From Tamarix chinensis (taxonomy: Eukaryota > Streptophyta > Magnoliopsida > Caryophyllales > Tamaricaceae): a DNA stretch of 64,000 bases. The position numbers and the translations under genes are program-made. Each line of letters opens with the position of its first letter. The first letter of the stretch is position 1. Shown here piece by piece: positions 46,584-57,484 of this stretch. The notes beneath the pieces are model-generated. The model was not told the origin of the DNA. It ran no database searches and was given only the letters and a program-made list of their open reading frames with translations. The stretch lies in contig CM060174.1 in the NCBI GenBank assembly GCA_030549775.1, forward strand, positions 30,880,117-30,944,116. Reading direction: 5' to 3'.

Positions 46584-48951
46584 TATAACCTACATCAAGT
46601 ATGGCAGTAAAACCCCATTTTTCTAAGTGTTTTCTACTTCCTCAATGTGTTTTAATGAAATTATTTGTAAGTGAAAATGGGGGTGTTACATCTCTAGTTA
46701 TCACAAATGAATTTCAACAATTGATATTATTTAATAATTTGAAAGCATCATCATTAAACATATTGGACATGCAATATTCACATGGGGAGAATGTATGACA
46801 CAAGAGCATCTATTAAGCTCTTTTAGGAACAATTAACAATGATAGGGCCATAATGCCCTTAATAATCAAAATTCATAATTATGTTATAACTCCATCCATA
46901 AGGCTCACCAAATTTAACACAATATTTCAATATATCATCAATAATACCATATCTAAAATTAAATATGTTACCATTTTGATTAATTTTCATTATTTAAGCC
47001 ATTTTTCACAATTTTTTTTTGCATTTTTTTCATAATTTATCAAAACATTTCACATATCATACTTATCTTATTTTAACCCATATAACACTTATTTAATACC
47101 ATAATTATGTATTTAACCCCAAATGACCAAACTGCCTTTAATTCATCAAAACTCTATAAATTTATTATTTTCATAACTTAGTTCATAGTCATCCACATCC
47201 TAAAATTTTATGTATCAAATTTATTTTAAGGACCTCAATGAATAATATGACATACATGATTTCCAAAAACATTTACAAAGAGACAACTTTATCCTTAAGA
47301 CTAACACACCCAATAAATTTAAAAAAATTCTATTAGCCTCCAAATTTTACCAAAATTACACATAACTATCCTCAAATTATTAGCAACTCAAACATGTAAT
47401 TGACTTAAATAAAAAAAATCCATAAAATTTAAAATGACACTATATATAAAACCTCCGTAGCCTAAAATATCAAATCTTATAAACCTCATCATGCTAAACT
47501 AACTATAAAATTTTAATATAACTAATTTTACTAATCGAATGACATTAATATAATAAATTTATGATGTAGGAAGAAAAGATCAAGACTTAACATTTATTAT
47601 TATGGAGACTATTATCCTTTATTTAGGGAGGATACGTAAATAATTTGAAGACAAATGGATGACTGCATTCCTAGTTATAGATGAAACTTACAAAATAAGT
47701 CATAGCTTGAGAGGCATGTGCATGGCATGCATGGGATGTATGAGAACATTTGTTTTACAACTTAATGGCATGTGTTTAACTTTATTTATTTTGTTATTAT
47801 TTTTTTAATTATTTACATTATGATAGGCTAGAACATAAAGTTGCATTTTAAGGGGATTCTATCTTATTTTATATTATAGGGTTTATCTTATAAGATTTGT
47901 TGGAGTGGGGAACAATATATTGCATGGGGGCCAATTATATTAGATTTTTATTCCTAATTAATTAGAATTATCTTGTAATATTGAGAAGGTGTAAATAGTT
48001 TAGTAAATCCTTAGCGTTACCCATTCATATGATTGCCAATTTGAATGAAAATTACAAATTATTCCTTATTTGAACTCTATGTGAGTTCTTCTCAATTATA
48101 ATCAATTTCGTGTAAGTAATTAATATTAAAACCCACAAATCCTTTGTCAACGTGAATTAGTGTTTAAATGCTATCCCTAAACCCATCTAGAACAGATGCC
48201 AATCATCAACCCTAGCTGCCACTTTCAAGAAGACATTCATCATCTTTAAATTTATCTTTAACTTATTCTTCTTACATAATTCGAGCTATTTTACATCCAA
48301 ACATTAGATAAAAATTCTATTATTATCATAAATTCATCATCTCCACATAATAGTTGAAATCTCTTCACCAAATCATCATTATCATAATCATTAATCATCA
48401 TCATCTTTATTTGACATCCAAAACAATAATCTTAAACCCTAACCCTAACTTACAAACTATATGACACCAAAAATCCAAAACTTTTAGCATCATATTTCCT
48501 TAATCTATCATTATTAAATGTTTTATTCAAACCCTAATTTACATATATTACTGCCTAATTCATATGTCCATAACCCTATATGCATCAATTATTTTATCAA
48601 AGCATAGATTTTGGTTTGGCCTGATATACAAGATCAAGATCCAAATTTTTCTTCTAAATTATTTCAATTACACATTCCTACCTCAATATTTTTTCAGGAA
48701 CTTAACAAGGAGGTTCCAAGATTCCATATTTTGATTGATTTTTGGAGGATTTGTGAAGAACACCATTATGTTGGTGTAAGGAAAACATAAGAAGTTAAAG
48801 GATGATATTCTAAAGGTGTTGGTGGAGGATATTAAGGAAGAAATGTTGTTTACAGGAAGGATGGATGCCTCATAAGTATGAGACATGATAATTTGTAGCA
48901 AATGAGAGAAAGAAGAGGAAAAAAAATAATATCATGGGAGAAATTAAAATA
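46584..48951. other. AT-rich stretch, no gene seen
   Basis: More than 2.3 kb without a supportable gene. Some words (AAATGACCAAACTGCC near 47120) recall long-LTR sequence in reverse. The last 300 bp lead into a gypsy gag and may be the element's leader, but nothing is readable. Confidence 0.4.
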
Positions 48952-49192
48952 GAACTTTAAAATAAAATTTGTGCCTAGAGTGTATGACTAAGAAAAGTTC
49001 ATAAAAATGGCTTCTTCAAGGCAAAGGTTGCTTAGAGTTGAGGAGTACGTTAGAGAGTATGAAAGATTATCTCTTATTTGTGATATCTAAGAAAGAAAAG
49101 AGCATAGATGTGCTATTTTTTTGGAGTTTTATATAAGAATCTAAGAGAGAAAGTCAAGGTGTATCCTTATGAATTATTCAAATACTTTTCAT
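48952..49192 (+). pseudogene. Gypsy gag fragment, left of the LINE
   Basis: One frame reads FKIKFVPRVYD, then MASSRQRLLRVEEYVREYER, LSLICDI, ERKEHRCAIFLE and VKVYPYELFKYF. This is the capsid segment 'LK.KFVP.....F.KL..L.Q....VEEY..EFE.L...CD..E..E...A.FL' of Ty3/gypsy elements. Three in-frame stops are present. The frame ends where LINE sequence begins. Its continuation (IRFEKQLKRTKPSS) is found at about 54004, after the LINE, which shows that the LINE inserted here. Confidence 0.7.
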
Positions 49193-49263
49193 AAATCCCA
49201 ATAGAAATGAAGCTTTAGCCATTTCTCCCTTTTAGGGTTTTCCATCTAGGGTTCCATGCTACC

Positions 49264-50389
49264 ATGGCATGTGCGAAACATTCTATGGGATAGCTTTCTA
49301 AATCCCAGTCCTCTTGTTTTTCCTCTTTACAAATTCCCCCAAACAAGAATGTATTAGAAACAGTTGAGACTCATAAAGATCTATCGGGGGTAAGTCATTC
49401 TTTACAGTTAACACCGAACTTGCATAGGGAGGGTTTGCATATGAATGACTGTGTAGTGCTCATTCCCGATGTACCTATAAACAATCAATACCAATCCCCT
49501 TTATCCCCCTTGAATGATCTAAACATTATCTTTTTGAATGACCTAGTGACTATGATTCCTGAATCAGAGGATGTGCCTCCCAAACTTCCTAGTTAGAGGG
49601 ACAAAGTTTCAATCAACGGAATGCCTGAATCATTTCTTCCCCTTGAATATATTGCACCCTTTGCCATAGATAATCATGTTTTAGTTCTTCTCGACAAAGA
49701 TGAGGTGGATAAAGAGTTAGATAAATAGGCCGATGCTATGGTGGGTTATGTGTTTATGGACAACCTTTCATTTGGCCAGATTCTTGGATTTATCAAACAT
49801 CACTTGTCAATGGTTGCCATTCCCCAATTGTTATAGCATGAATCTATTTCGTTTATTTTCATGTTTCAATTAGCTAAAGACTGCGACTTGATTCTTTCCC
49901 ATTATTGGTCCTAATATAATAAGCCTTTGATCTTGAAGAAATGGCACCGAAAGCTTCAACTTATTAAGGAGGATTTACAATTCCTTCCTCTATGGGTTAA
50001 GTTCCCCAGTCTTCCTCTCAAGTATTAGTCCATCAAGTCTCTCAACAACATTACAAGTTCTATAGCCATGCCTATTTGTTAAGATTCTATCACTAATAGC
50101 TGAGAGAGGGTGTCTTACCCTAGGATTTTGATTGATGTGGATGTCAAAAAGCCTCTTTGTGATAAGGTAGATATTAAAGATTCTGATGGCTCTATTGTCC
50201 ACAAAGATGTTGTGTTTGAATGGAAACCTATTTTTTTCCATTTATGTTCTTGCTTTAGACATCATCCCTCATCCTATTAAGCTTCACTTAGGCATAACAC
50301 AACATAAATCTACTAAGCAAAAATGGATTGTGGTTAAAGAGGGGGAGGCTCCTCCCTTACCTATTATTTCCCAATTAGGACATATCTAG
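49264..50389 (+). pseudogene. LINE ORF1 (DUF4283 protein)
   Basis: An RNA-binding protein of plant L1-type LINEs that accompanies the element's RNA. From the ATG at 49264 one frame carries, across about ten stops, an Asn/Ser-rich N-terminus. The DUF4283 domain follows: VGYVFMDNLSFGQILGFIKH, FIFMFQLAKDCDLILSHY, KPLILKKWHRKLQLIKEDLQ, LPLWVKFPSLPLKY, then RVSYPRILIDVDVKKPL and VVFEWKPIFFHLCSCFRH. The last block corresponds to the Cys/His segment 'F.W.P..C..C...GH', here with the first Cys changed. Length (about 375 codons) fits the family. It cannot be translated because of the stops. Confidence 0.8.
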
Positions 50390-50586
50390 AAGAAACCACC
50401 TAAGTCACCGAAGCATTGGGAGGCCCCTACAGGTTATCCTACTTCTTCTTACAATCTGGCTAAATCACAACCTATCCATGTCAACCCCATTGCTGCTCTG
50501 CAGTCCCTCCCTGATATATGTGTTGACCCTACCTCTATCTTAGAGTGTATTCTAGGAGGCAACTTCATTCGTGATTCCGTCTTACC

Positions 50587-53500
50587 ATGCTAAGCACATA
50601 GAATGTCAAGGGATTGAATAATCTAATCAAATAATAGGCTGTGAAAGATTAGATGAGGAATAGTGGTTACAAGATTGTTAGTATAATTCAAACTAGAGTG
50701 AAAGAAAGGAATAAAGACAAGGTTGTCAATAATGTTGCCCTTGGTTGGTGTCTTTTGCAAAACTACTCATCTCATTATAATGGACGTATATAGGTACTTT
50801 AGAACCCTAAAGTTTCATAGGTGAAGGTCACTAAGTCGTGTGCCTAAGGCATTCAATGTGATGCAGTGCTTTCTATACATTAGGTTTGTGGTATGATTGA
50901 GTTTGTTTATGGTCACAATGATGGTGAAAAGAGATGGAAACTTTGGTAGTGTTTAAACATAGCTACTACAAACCCCTGGTTAGTATTGGGATACTTCAAT
51001 GCCTTATTTTTAGTTGAGGATAAAGAAGGGGGAGGACCTTTGAATCAACATGACATGGATGAGTTCCAACATTATTGCCTTTTTTGGGGCCTTCAAGATT
51101 TCTATGGTACTGGCTATTGGTTTAGATGGACAAATAGAAGACTAGGAGCCAATGGTATTTCATGTAAACTAGATCACGTGTTGGTGAATCTAAACTATCT
51201 TTTTATGTGGTCGAACTCTTTTATTGATTACAATACTCCATTGATATCTGAACATTGCGCCATTATCATCCATGTGATGCAAAGGGCTCAGCTGAGGGTT
51301 GGTACTTTTAGATTTTTCAATTTCTGGGTAGAGGATCCTGAGTTCTTATCCCTTGTGAGTGAGTCTCAGTCTCAAAATGACAATGGAATTTGTTGCTCAA
51401 AATCTAGAAGAAATGGATGCATTTACAAAGGTCCTTAAAAGCCATAAATTCTCATAAATATAGCAACTCAGATGATAAGCTCCTACAAGCTAAATCCTAC
51501 CTCCTCTCCATTTAGCAAAAGTTGCTTGCATTATAGGCTAACATGGATTTAAGAGCCCAAAAGAAAGAAGTATTTCACTCATATTCTCATCTCCTTCATT
51601 GTCATTAATCTTTTCTTCAGTAGAAGGTGAAAATACACTGGTTAAATACTGGAGATAGTAATCATCTATTTTTTTATGCTTGCCTTAAATAAAGAAATCA
51701 AAGGAATTGCATTTTCAAACAAGTATTGGATTAAAGGGGCATGTCCACTCAATTTAATTTCATTCAAGATGCTTTCTTCAGATTTTATAAGGGTCTGTTG
51801 GGATCCCCTAGTGATGCTACAAAAGCGCTTGATCTGCATATGTTTTGTAAGGGTTATATCCTCACTATTGAGTAGTAAAAAAAAGTTATTGGCTCTATTC
51901 TCCCAAGTAGAGGTCAAGGAGGCAGTGTTTAGCATTGGTGATACAAAGGCTCTAGGAAGGAATGACTTCTCGGCTTGCTTTTAAGAAAGCATGGGAGGTT
52001 AATGCAGATGATCTTTTCATGGGTATCTCAGATCTCTTTGCCACTAGTTTCCTCCCTCAACAAATGAACTCAACATCTCTCACCCTCATTCCAAAACATG
52101 CTAATGCAGAGAAGGTTACAAATTTTAAACCGATTGCCTGCTGTTCGGTTCTCCATAAAATTATTTCTAAAATTATTATGGCTAGGCTTTGGTATATAAT
52201 GCCATCTATCATTAATTCCTCATAGTAGGTGTTTATTAAAGGCAGACAAATTGGCGATAACATTTTGATGGCACATGAACTAGTTTGGAGATATAATTTC
52301 AAAAATATTTCCCCTCGTTGTATGATGAAGCTAGACATTCAAAAAGTTTATGATTTGGTTGGCCGGACTTTCATTTAGCACATCCTCCATGCTCTCAACT
52401 TCCCTCTACAGTTTGTTTGAGTGTAACCATGGTATCCTACTCTATTTTTGTGAATGGTTGTTAATCCATGCCATTTGACAGTAAGTATGGCCTCCATCAA
52501 AGGGATCCCCTATCCCCATATCTCTTTGTAATGGTTATGGAGTATCTCACCCGATCATTGAAGGGTATGTGGAGTGATAATCTATTTTGTGGGCATCCCA
52601 AATACAAGTATCTGAGAATTATTAATATTTTTTTCGTAGATGACCTCCTAGTGTTCTGTAGATGGGACCTCCCTTCTATACAAAGGTTCTTACAGTACCT
52701 ACAAGAATTCTCTACTTGCTTTCCCTTGTCTTTTAGAGGGCATAAATGCAGTGTTTATTTCAGTGGTGTTAGCTTAGTTGTTTGTGAGTAGATTATTGAA
52801 TGTATTGGCTTCTAAAGAGGTTCATTACCTATCTCCTATCTTGGTCTCCCGTTTTCAAGCTCTAGGACTACTACAGTCTAGATGCAAAAGCTAGTTGAGA
52901 AGGTGACTTCTAGATTGCAGCACTGGTTAAACAAGTTCCTCTTTTATGTAGGCAGGTTGCAACTTTTCAAATCAGTGCTCTTTAACACCTTGATGTACTG
53001 ATCCCAAGTTTTCTTGTTACCGAATATGGTGATTCATAAACTAAATTCAATCCTTCATAGCTTCTCATAGTCGGGTGGAGTTAACATTAGTAAGAAGTCA
53101 CGAGACTCATTGGATTGGGTATGTTGTCCAAAGTGTGAAAGGGGGTTTAGGTGTGAGCACTTTGTCATTATGGAATCTTTGTGCGATTCCTCGCTTGCAA
53201 TGGAACATCTATGTCAAGAAGGAAAACTTGTGGGTTCATTGGATTCATTTAATCTACTTGAAATTTACTCCCTTGTGGGAGTATACTCCCTCGTCTACCT
53301 ACTCATGGCCTTACTTGAAGGTCCACTCCATTTGATCTCAATTTGAGGATGTGCTAGAGGTCCTCACCATTTGCACAATGTCCAAGGGTGCCTATAGCAT
53401 AGAAAAGTTTATTATGTTGTTAGACCTAAACATCCCAAATTTTGGTGGGAGAAGCTTGTTTGGTGCCCATTAACCTTGCCCCAGTATCAAATCCTTTTCT

Positions 53501-53660
53501 GGTTGGTTGTACAAAATTGTTTATACACTAAGGACTACTTGATTAACTTTGGTCTACAGGTGTCTAGCCGGTGTGTTTTGCGTGACAATGTTGTCGAAAG
53601 TGCTTCCCATGTTTTCCACGATTTCCCATTAACTCTTAATATTTGGAGCCTCCTCTAGAA
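50587..53660 (+). pseudogene. LINE ORF2 (endonuclease, RT, zf-RVT)
   Basis: It opens MLST.NVKGLNN (50587), the start of an APE-type endonuclease (normally NVRGLN). WLVLGYFNALF (the catalytic GDFN motif is GYFN, so the key Asp is lost), LDHVLVN and SEHCAIIIHV (normally SDH) follow to about 51300. RT begins near 51900: GISDLFATSFLP, NSTSLTLIPKHANAEKVTNF (the usual 'T.I.LIPK'), KPIACCSVLHKIISKIIMAR, MKLDIQKVYDLV (usually DI.KAYD). YGLHQRDPLSPYLFVMVMEY follows, and IFFVDDLLVFC, where FVDD replaces FADD. A frameshift lies near 52440. YLGLPFSSSR and LQHWLNKFLFYVGRLQLFKS follow. A zf-RVT-like end (53476-53658) has WLVVQNCLYTKDYLINFG and ASHVFHDFPLTLNIW. Stops are numerous. Confidence 0.82.
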
Positions 53661-54003
53661 GGCCATAGGACGTTGGGATGTTATACAGTCTTGGTAATCT
53701 GAATTGAAGATCTTGGAGAAGAGTACAAGATGACTAGTGGGAAAGAAGAATATGCTCCACTCTCTGTATGGCACCATGGTAGCATAGATATGGTATGAGC
53801 ACAAGAGGAATTTTGTCATGTTAGTCAAACTTGCCATACACTTTATAATGACATTGTAATGGCTAATGCCTATCGTTGCATGTATGGTTCTAGGTTCCCA
53901 AAGTATATCCCGTGGATCCATATTCTATATAATTTCTTGAGTAATTGAGTTGTGCCAATTGATTATTTGGGAATAAATTTTCCTTTTTCTACTAAAAATA
54001 AAA

Positions 54004-54525
54004 CAATCAGATTTGAGAAGCAATTGAAGAGAACAAAGCCATCAAGCATGTCCACCAATGCACCATATGGTTCAACATTCAAGGGGATGTCAAAGTCATG
54101 ACCTTCTCAAGTGAAAAATCAAGAAAATAATAGGAGGCTCAGTCGTGAAGAGAAGAGCAATGTGGTTGATAAGGTGAACAAGCAACATTTCAAGTGTATA
54201 GGCTATGATTGCTATGGTTGGGATAGTTCAAATAGAAATGCATTGACTTTGAGGGAGATAAAAATAATAGAGGTTTTTGATGAGGAAAATGAAGACTTTG
54301 ATGATGAATTTGAAGAAGGAAATAATAGTCTAGAATTTTTTTAGAATGATGGACAAGAAGATTGCTATATACTACAAAGGGTGCTTTCAGTTCAAATAAC
54401 AACTTCAACCTACTCAAAGGGAGAAGACTTTTAAAGCAAATTGTAGAGTTGGAGATAAAGTGTGTGTAGTCATCACTGATAGTGGATTTTGTACCAATGT
54501 TTCTACGGAAAGAATGGTGAACAAG
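54004..54525 (+). pseudogene. Gypsy nucleocapsid and protease, right of the LINE
   Basis: It continues the gag split at 49192: IRFEKQLKRTKPSS, then a decayed zinc knuckle (HFKCIGYDCYGWDSSNR) where family members have CX2CX4HX4C. NALTLREIK and a very acidic stretch with many Glu and Asp residues follow. After a stop at 54342 comes CYILQRVLSVQ. After one frame change, RVGDKVCVVITDSGFCTNVS is the protease entry, with catalytic Asp in DSG. The next residues (ERMVNKH) run into the CACTA terminus at 54526. The remaining protease and pol are not found downstream in this window. The 'RVLSVQ...GDKVC..I.DSG' form is common in plant chromoviruses; lineage is otherwise open. Confidence 0.7.
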
Positions 54526-54711
54526 CACTACAAAATATATGAATTGTGCCAACAGTAATTTAGTCACAGATTTTTTTCTGTTGGAGATAAAGTGTGTGAA
54601 GTCATCACTGATAGTGGATTTTGTACCAATGTTTCTACGGAAAGAATGGTGAACAAGCACTACAAAATATATGACTTGTGCCAACAGTAATTTAGTCATA
54701 GATTTTTTTCT
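54448..54711. repeat. 132-bp tandem duplication over the CACTA/gypsy junction
   Basis: Two units, 54448-54579 and 54580-54711, differ at only three bases. Each contains 78 bp of gypsy protease and the first 54 bp of the CACTA end. The words GTTGGA at 54448, 54580 and 54712 mark the junctions, a likely short-homology site. 132 bp is 44 codons. Confidence 0.9.
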
Positions 54712-54940
54712 GTTGGAAAAAGTTACTAATACCAACATATATATTTTTGTGGGTAATAAAGAAAGTTTTCCCTACAGAAATTTTTTACCTGTTGGTAATA
54801 GTATGTTATGCCGATAGATCTTTTGCCTAATTTTATATCTGTGGGTATTAGTAGTATTATACTAACAAAAATAATACCCACTCATATATCTGTTGGTATT
54901 AGTATATAAGGAAGATAAATGTTTCAACTATTGTTATATC
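54526..54940 (+). mobile_element. Left end of a CACTA transposon
   Basis: The terminus CACTACAAAATATATGA occurs at 54526 and, in the duplicate, at 54658. Beyond it lie subterminal repeats of the kind CACTA elements use to bind transposase: TTGTGGGTAATA, CTGTTGGTAATAGTA, CTGTGGGTATTAGTA and CTGTTGGTATTAGTA in direct orientation, and ACTAATACCAAC and AATACCCAC in reverse, between 54712 and 54915. The expected opposite end TTTTGTAGTG was not found, and no transposase gene was recognised. The element is either truncated or extends past the window. TSDs cannot be tested without the other end. Confidence 0.7.
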
Positions 54941-55739
54941 CTTTGGCACAACACATTCATTCCTCTTATTCTTGAAATACTTCTCTTATTATCATTATTG
55001 CAAATTTTATATGAAATACTAATAATATAATACATAACCAGATTTATAATTAACATTATAGTCATTGTTATTAATTAATATTATAATTCACTATGATAAT
55101 TAAAATAATAAACAATTATTCTTAAAATAATAAAAATTATAATCAAAGTAATAATCAATCAAGTCGCGCTTTGAATGACCTATAAGACAGGGTATCACTG
55201 CTTGATCGGCGCAATGGGGGTCTAGGAGGTAGTGTATTCCTTGTTTATAGATATCCTTTTGAGCCTAATATTATTATAGTTATATATATAATTATTATAA
55301 AATTTCTTATTTTTCAAATTTAATTTCCTTAAACTTAATAATTAAATAGATATTATTATTGTAAGCATTATTTTAATAAATATCATAATAAACATAATAA
55401 TTAGTTAATTTGCATGTGGAGTAACCTAGGACAAGAGTTTTGTGAACTGGTTTGCTAGTTGGGGGTCTGGGGGCACCGTACGTGTAGGGTAATACCCCGC
55501 TTATTAAAAATCTAATTTTAATAAATATTTGTATTGATTTATAAGTTTTAATATTTAATTTTATTTTAATTAGGTTATTTAATTTAAATTCTATTTCTAT
55601 TTTATTAAGTGTTCCAGTTTATTTTAAATAAGAGCTTTTATCAGATAAGTATTTTATTTATTTTTAAAAACTATTGATAAAAATTTTCGGTTAAATTTAA
55701 TCTATTTAAAATTATATTTTTGATACAAACTCTTTTTAA
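54941..55739. other. AT-rich stretch with two GGGGGTCT words
   Basis: No gene was seen. Two related segments, 55165-55235 and 55435-55490, each contain GGGGGTCT(A/G)GG followed by a short GC-richer stretch. They may be repeat fragments of a common origin. Confidence 0.4.
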
Positions 55740-56150
55740 TATTTGAAAAATAAAAAAAAGGAAAAATGTCGGTCATTACCGACTAACGAAGCCCCCCGCC
55801 TCTTATTCCCTTTCCACTTCGAGCAAAATCTCGACCCCCCCTGTGTTGCGTAGCCTGCAGGTAAGGATCGAGTGCCCATCAATCGTCGCACACTGCCTCG
55901 CCGCCGCTCAACTATGCCACCACAGCTCCCAGTCATCGTCATATACGGTTGGATGATAGCATCAGTGGAGTAGCAGCAGTGGAACAACGGCGCAAGAAGG
56001 CAGTAGTGGCGCGCCACTGGTTGGACACCACTAGCGTTGGTCTACCACCGGGGACTACTCCTCTCCCATCGATGAAGCTCCACCGCCCTTTACCTGCATT
56101 GATTTGGCTGATTTTGTTTGGTATAATTTCCCGAAACTCTAAAATTTTAT
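55740..56150. other. GC-rich, CpG-containing island
   Basis: Sharply richer in G+C and CpG than its surroundings (GTCGTCGCACACTGCC and CGGCGCAAG-type words). It lies 0.3-0.7 kb before the demethylase-like ATG, so it could be the remains of that gene's promoter and 5' leader. The flanking AT-rich block followed by a C-rich tract also looks like the beginning of the long LTRs. Open frames on both strands (55736-56017 minus and 55949-56155 plus) have no domain. Confidence 0.4.
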
Positions 56151-56462
56151 TTTAATTAATTTTGAAAGAATGGGCTTAAATTAAGCTAAATTAGTTATTT
56201 AATTAATTATATATGTATTGTATGATTGAATTGGGTATGCTAATTAAGTATCTGCTCTTCTCGAACGCACCTTCATTTCTAAAATTGATCTTGTTGTACA
56301 TTGATTTAAACGCAGAATCTTTAGATTAGGGCTATAAAAAAATGGATGTTACAACTTAATATATTGCGATTGCTAGTGAGAGTCAACTTTTTGCATGAGT
56401 CAAACTATCATATTTTCTTTTGATTGATAAGGTTAGTTGAAGTAATCGAACCTTGACTCCTA

Positions 56463-57484
56463 ATGGGAAGTGTTGAATTGCCTAAATGGTTAGAAGATTT
56501 GCCGTTGGCGCCTGAGGTTTACCCAACTGATACCGAGGTTGCTGACCTAATTGCTTATATTTCAAAAATCGAGAAAGAAGCTAGTGCTTATGGTATATGC
56601 AAAGTTATTCCACCATTGCCGAAGCCATCCAGGAAGTACAGACTTTTTAACCTAAATAAGTCCCTCTTGAAGCATTCTGAGCTGGATTTGGAAATTAGTT
56701 CGCAACCTGTGGTAATAATGGGAATTCTAGAGCTATGTTTACCACTAGGCAACAAGAATTGGGTCAGAGTACCAAGAAAGCGAAGGGGGCAGGTAATTTA
56801 TAGGAACCAACTACTCAGAAGCAAGTATGGCAGAGTGGGAAGATCTAAACACTAGAACAATTGAATCAATTTCTAGAATGTTTAGTAGGAGTGTTCTTAG
56901 TACAGTAAAGGAAGTCTCACCAAGAGTTACAGAGGCATTATTTTGGAAGGCAGCGTCTAGAAAACCTATATATGTCGAGTATGCAAATGATGTGCCAGGA
57001 TCAGCATTTGGTGAAGCACACGGGTTATTTAACTATCTCCATGGAAACAAAAGGAGGAGGAGAAGGATTTTTTCAAGGGACAATGCTAGATGATATGATT
57101 GCCGAGAACAAATTTCAAGTGATATGAATGATGCTTGTTGTGAAGAGACATATAAATCTTCCCAACATCCTTAGAATTCATCTTCTGTTACTGATTTAGG
57201 TTCTGCTAATTTATCAAAATCCATGATGGATTGGACTTTGCAATCCTCTAAGCGTAGTGCCTCATATCCTGACCATGATATTCTTGGTGTTACATCCCCC
57301 ATGATTTATATTGGTATGTTGTTTAGCTGGTCCGCATGGCATGTTGAAGACCACAAGCTTCGCAGCTTAAATATTCTTCATATAGGCTCCCCAAAGACCT
57401 GGTATGCAGTCCTTGCCGACCATGCTAATAATTTTGAGGAAGTTGTGCGTAGACATGCTTATGATGGAGATGTGGACCGTCTAG
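56463..57484 (+). pseudogene. ELF6-like: ELF6-type JmjN/JmjC demethylase, first exon, broken
   Basis: In plants ELF6/REF6 proteins are nuclear KDM4-group histone demethylases that remove H3K27 methylation. The ATG at 56463 starts MGSVELPKWLEDLPLAPEVY and the JmjN domain, with IAYISKIEKEASAYGICKVI and PPLPKPSRKY. A frame change near 56700 is followed by FTTRQQELGQSTKKAKGAG. A second change near 56800 is followed by EALFWKAASRKPIYVEYAND and VPGSAFGE. After stops at about 57091 and 57172, the start of JmjC reads GVTSPMIYIGMLFSWSAWHV and GSPKTWYAV. AWHVED holds the first two iron ligands (His and Glu). The exon ends at CTAG|GTATGT, a good donor. No following exon with the third iron ligand or the C-terminal zinc fingers was found. 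With two frameshifts and at least two stops it is a dead 5' fragment, either a truncated gene or a piece captured by a transposon. Confidence 0.85.

Larger units (their letters stand above)
49193..54003 (+). mobile_element. L1-type LINE inserted in a gypsy gag
   Basis: A 4.8-kb non-LTR retrotransposon with both ORFs, endonuclease, RT and a zinc-binding C-terminus, all decayed. The 3' end is near a short A-rich run (AAAAATAAAA at about 53986-53995), after which gypsy gag resumes. A target duplication was not recognised, so both ends are accurate to perhaps 15 bp. Many stops are TAG where relatives have Trp. Confidence 0.8.

Noticed and set aside
48001..48951. Gene in the stretch before the gag fragment
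   Set aside because: Short frames only (such as 48683-48901 minus), no domain and no splice-supported reading.
54190..54738. A 182-codon minus-strand frame with an internal repeat
   Set aside because: It is the antisense of a gypsy protease fragment and CACTA end; its internal repeat is the 132-bp duplication.
55736..56155. Arg- and Ser-rich frames in the GC-rich island
   Set aside because: Open on both strands because of GC composition; no domain or codon signal. Reported as an island only.
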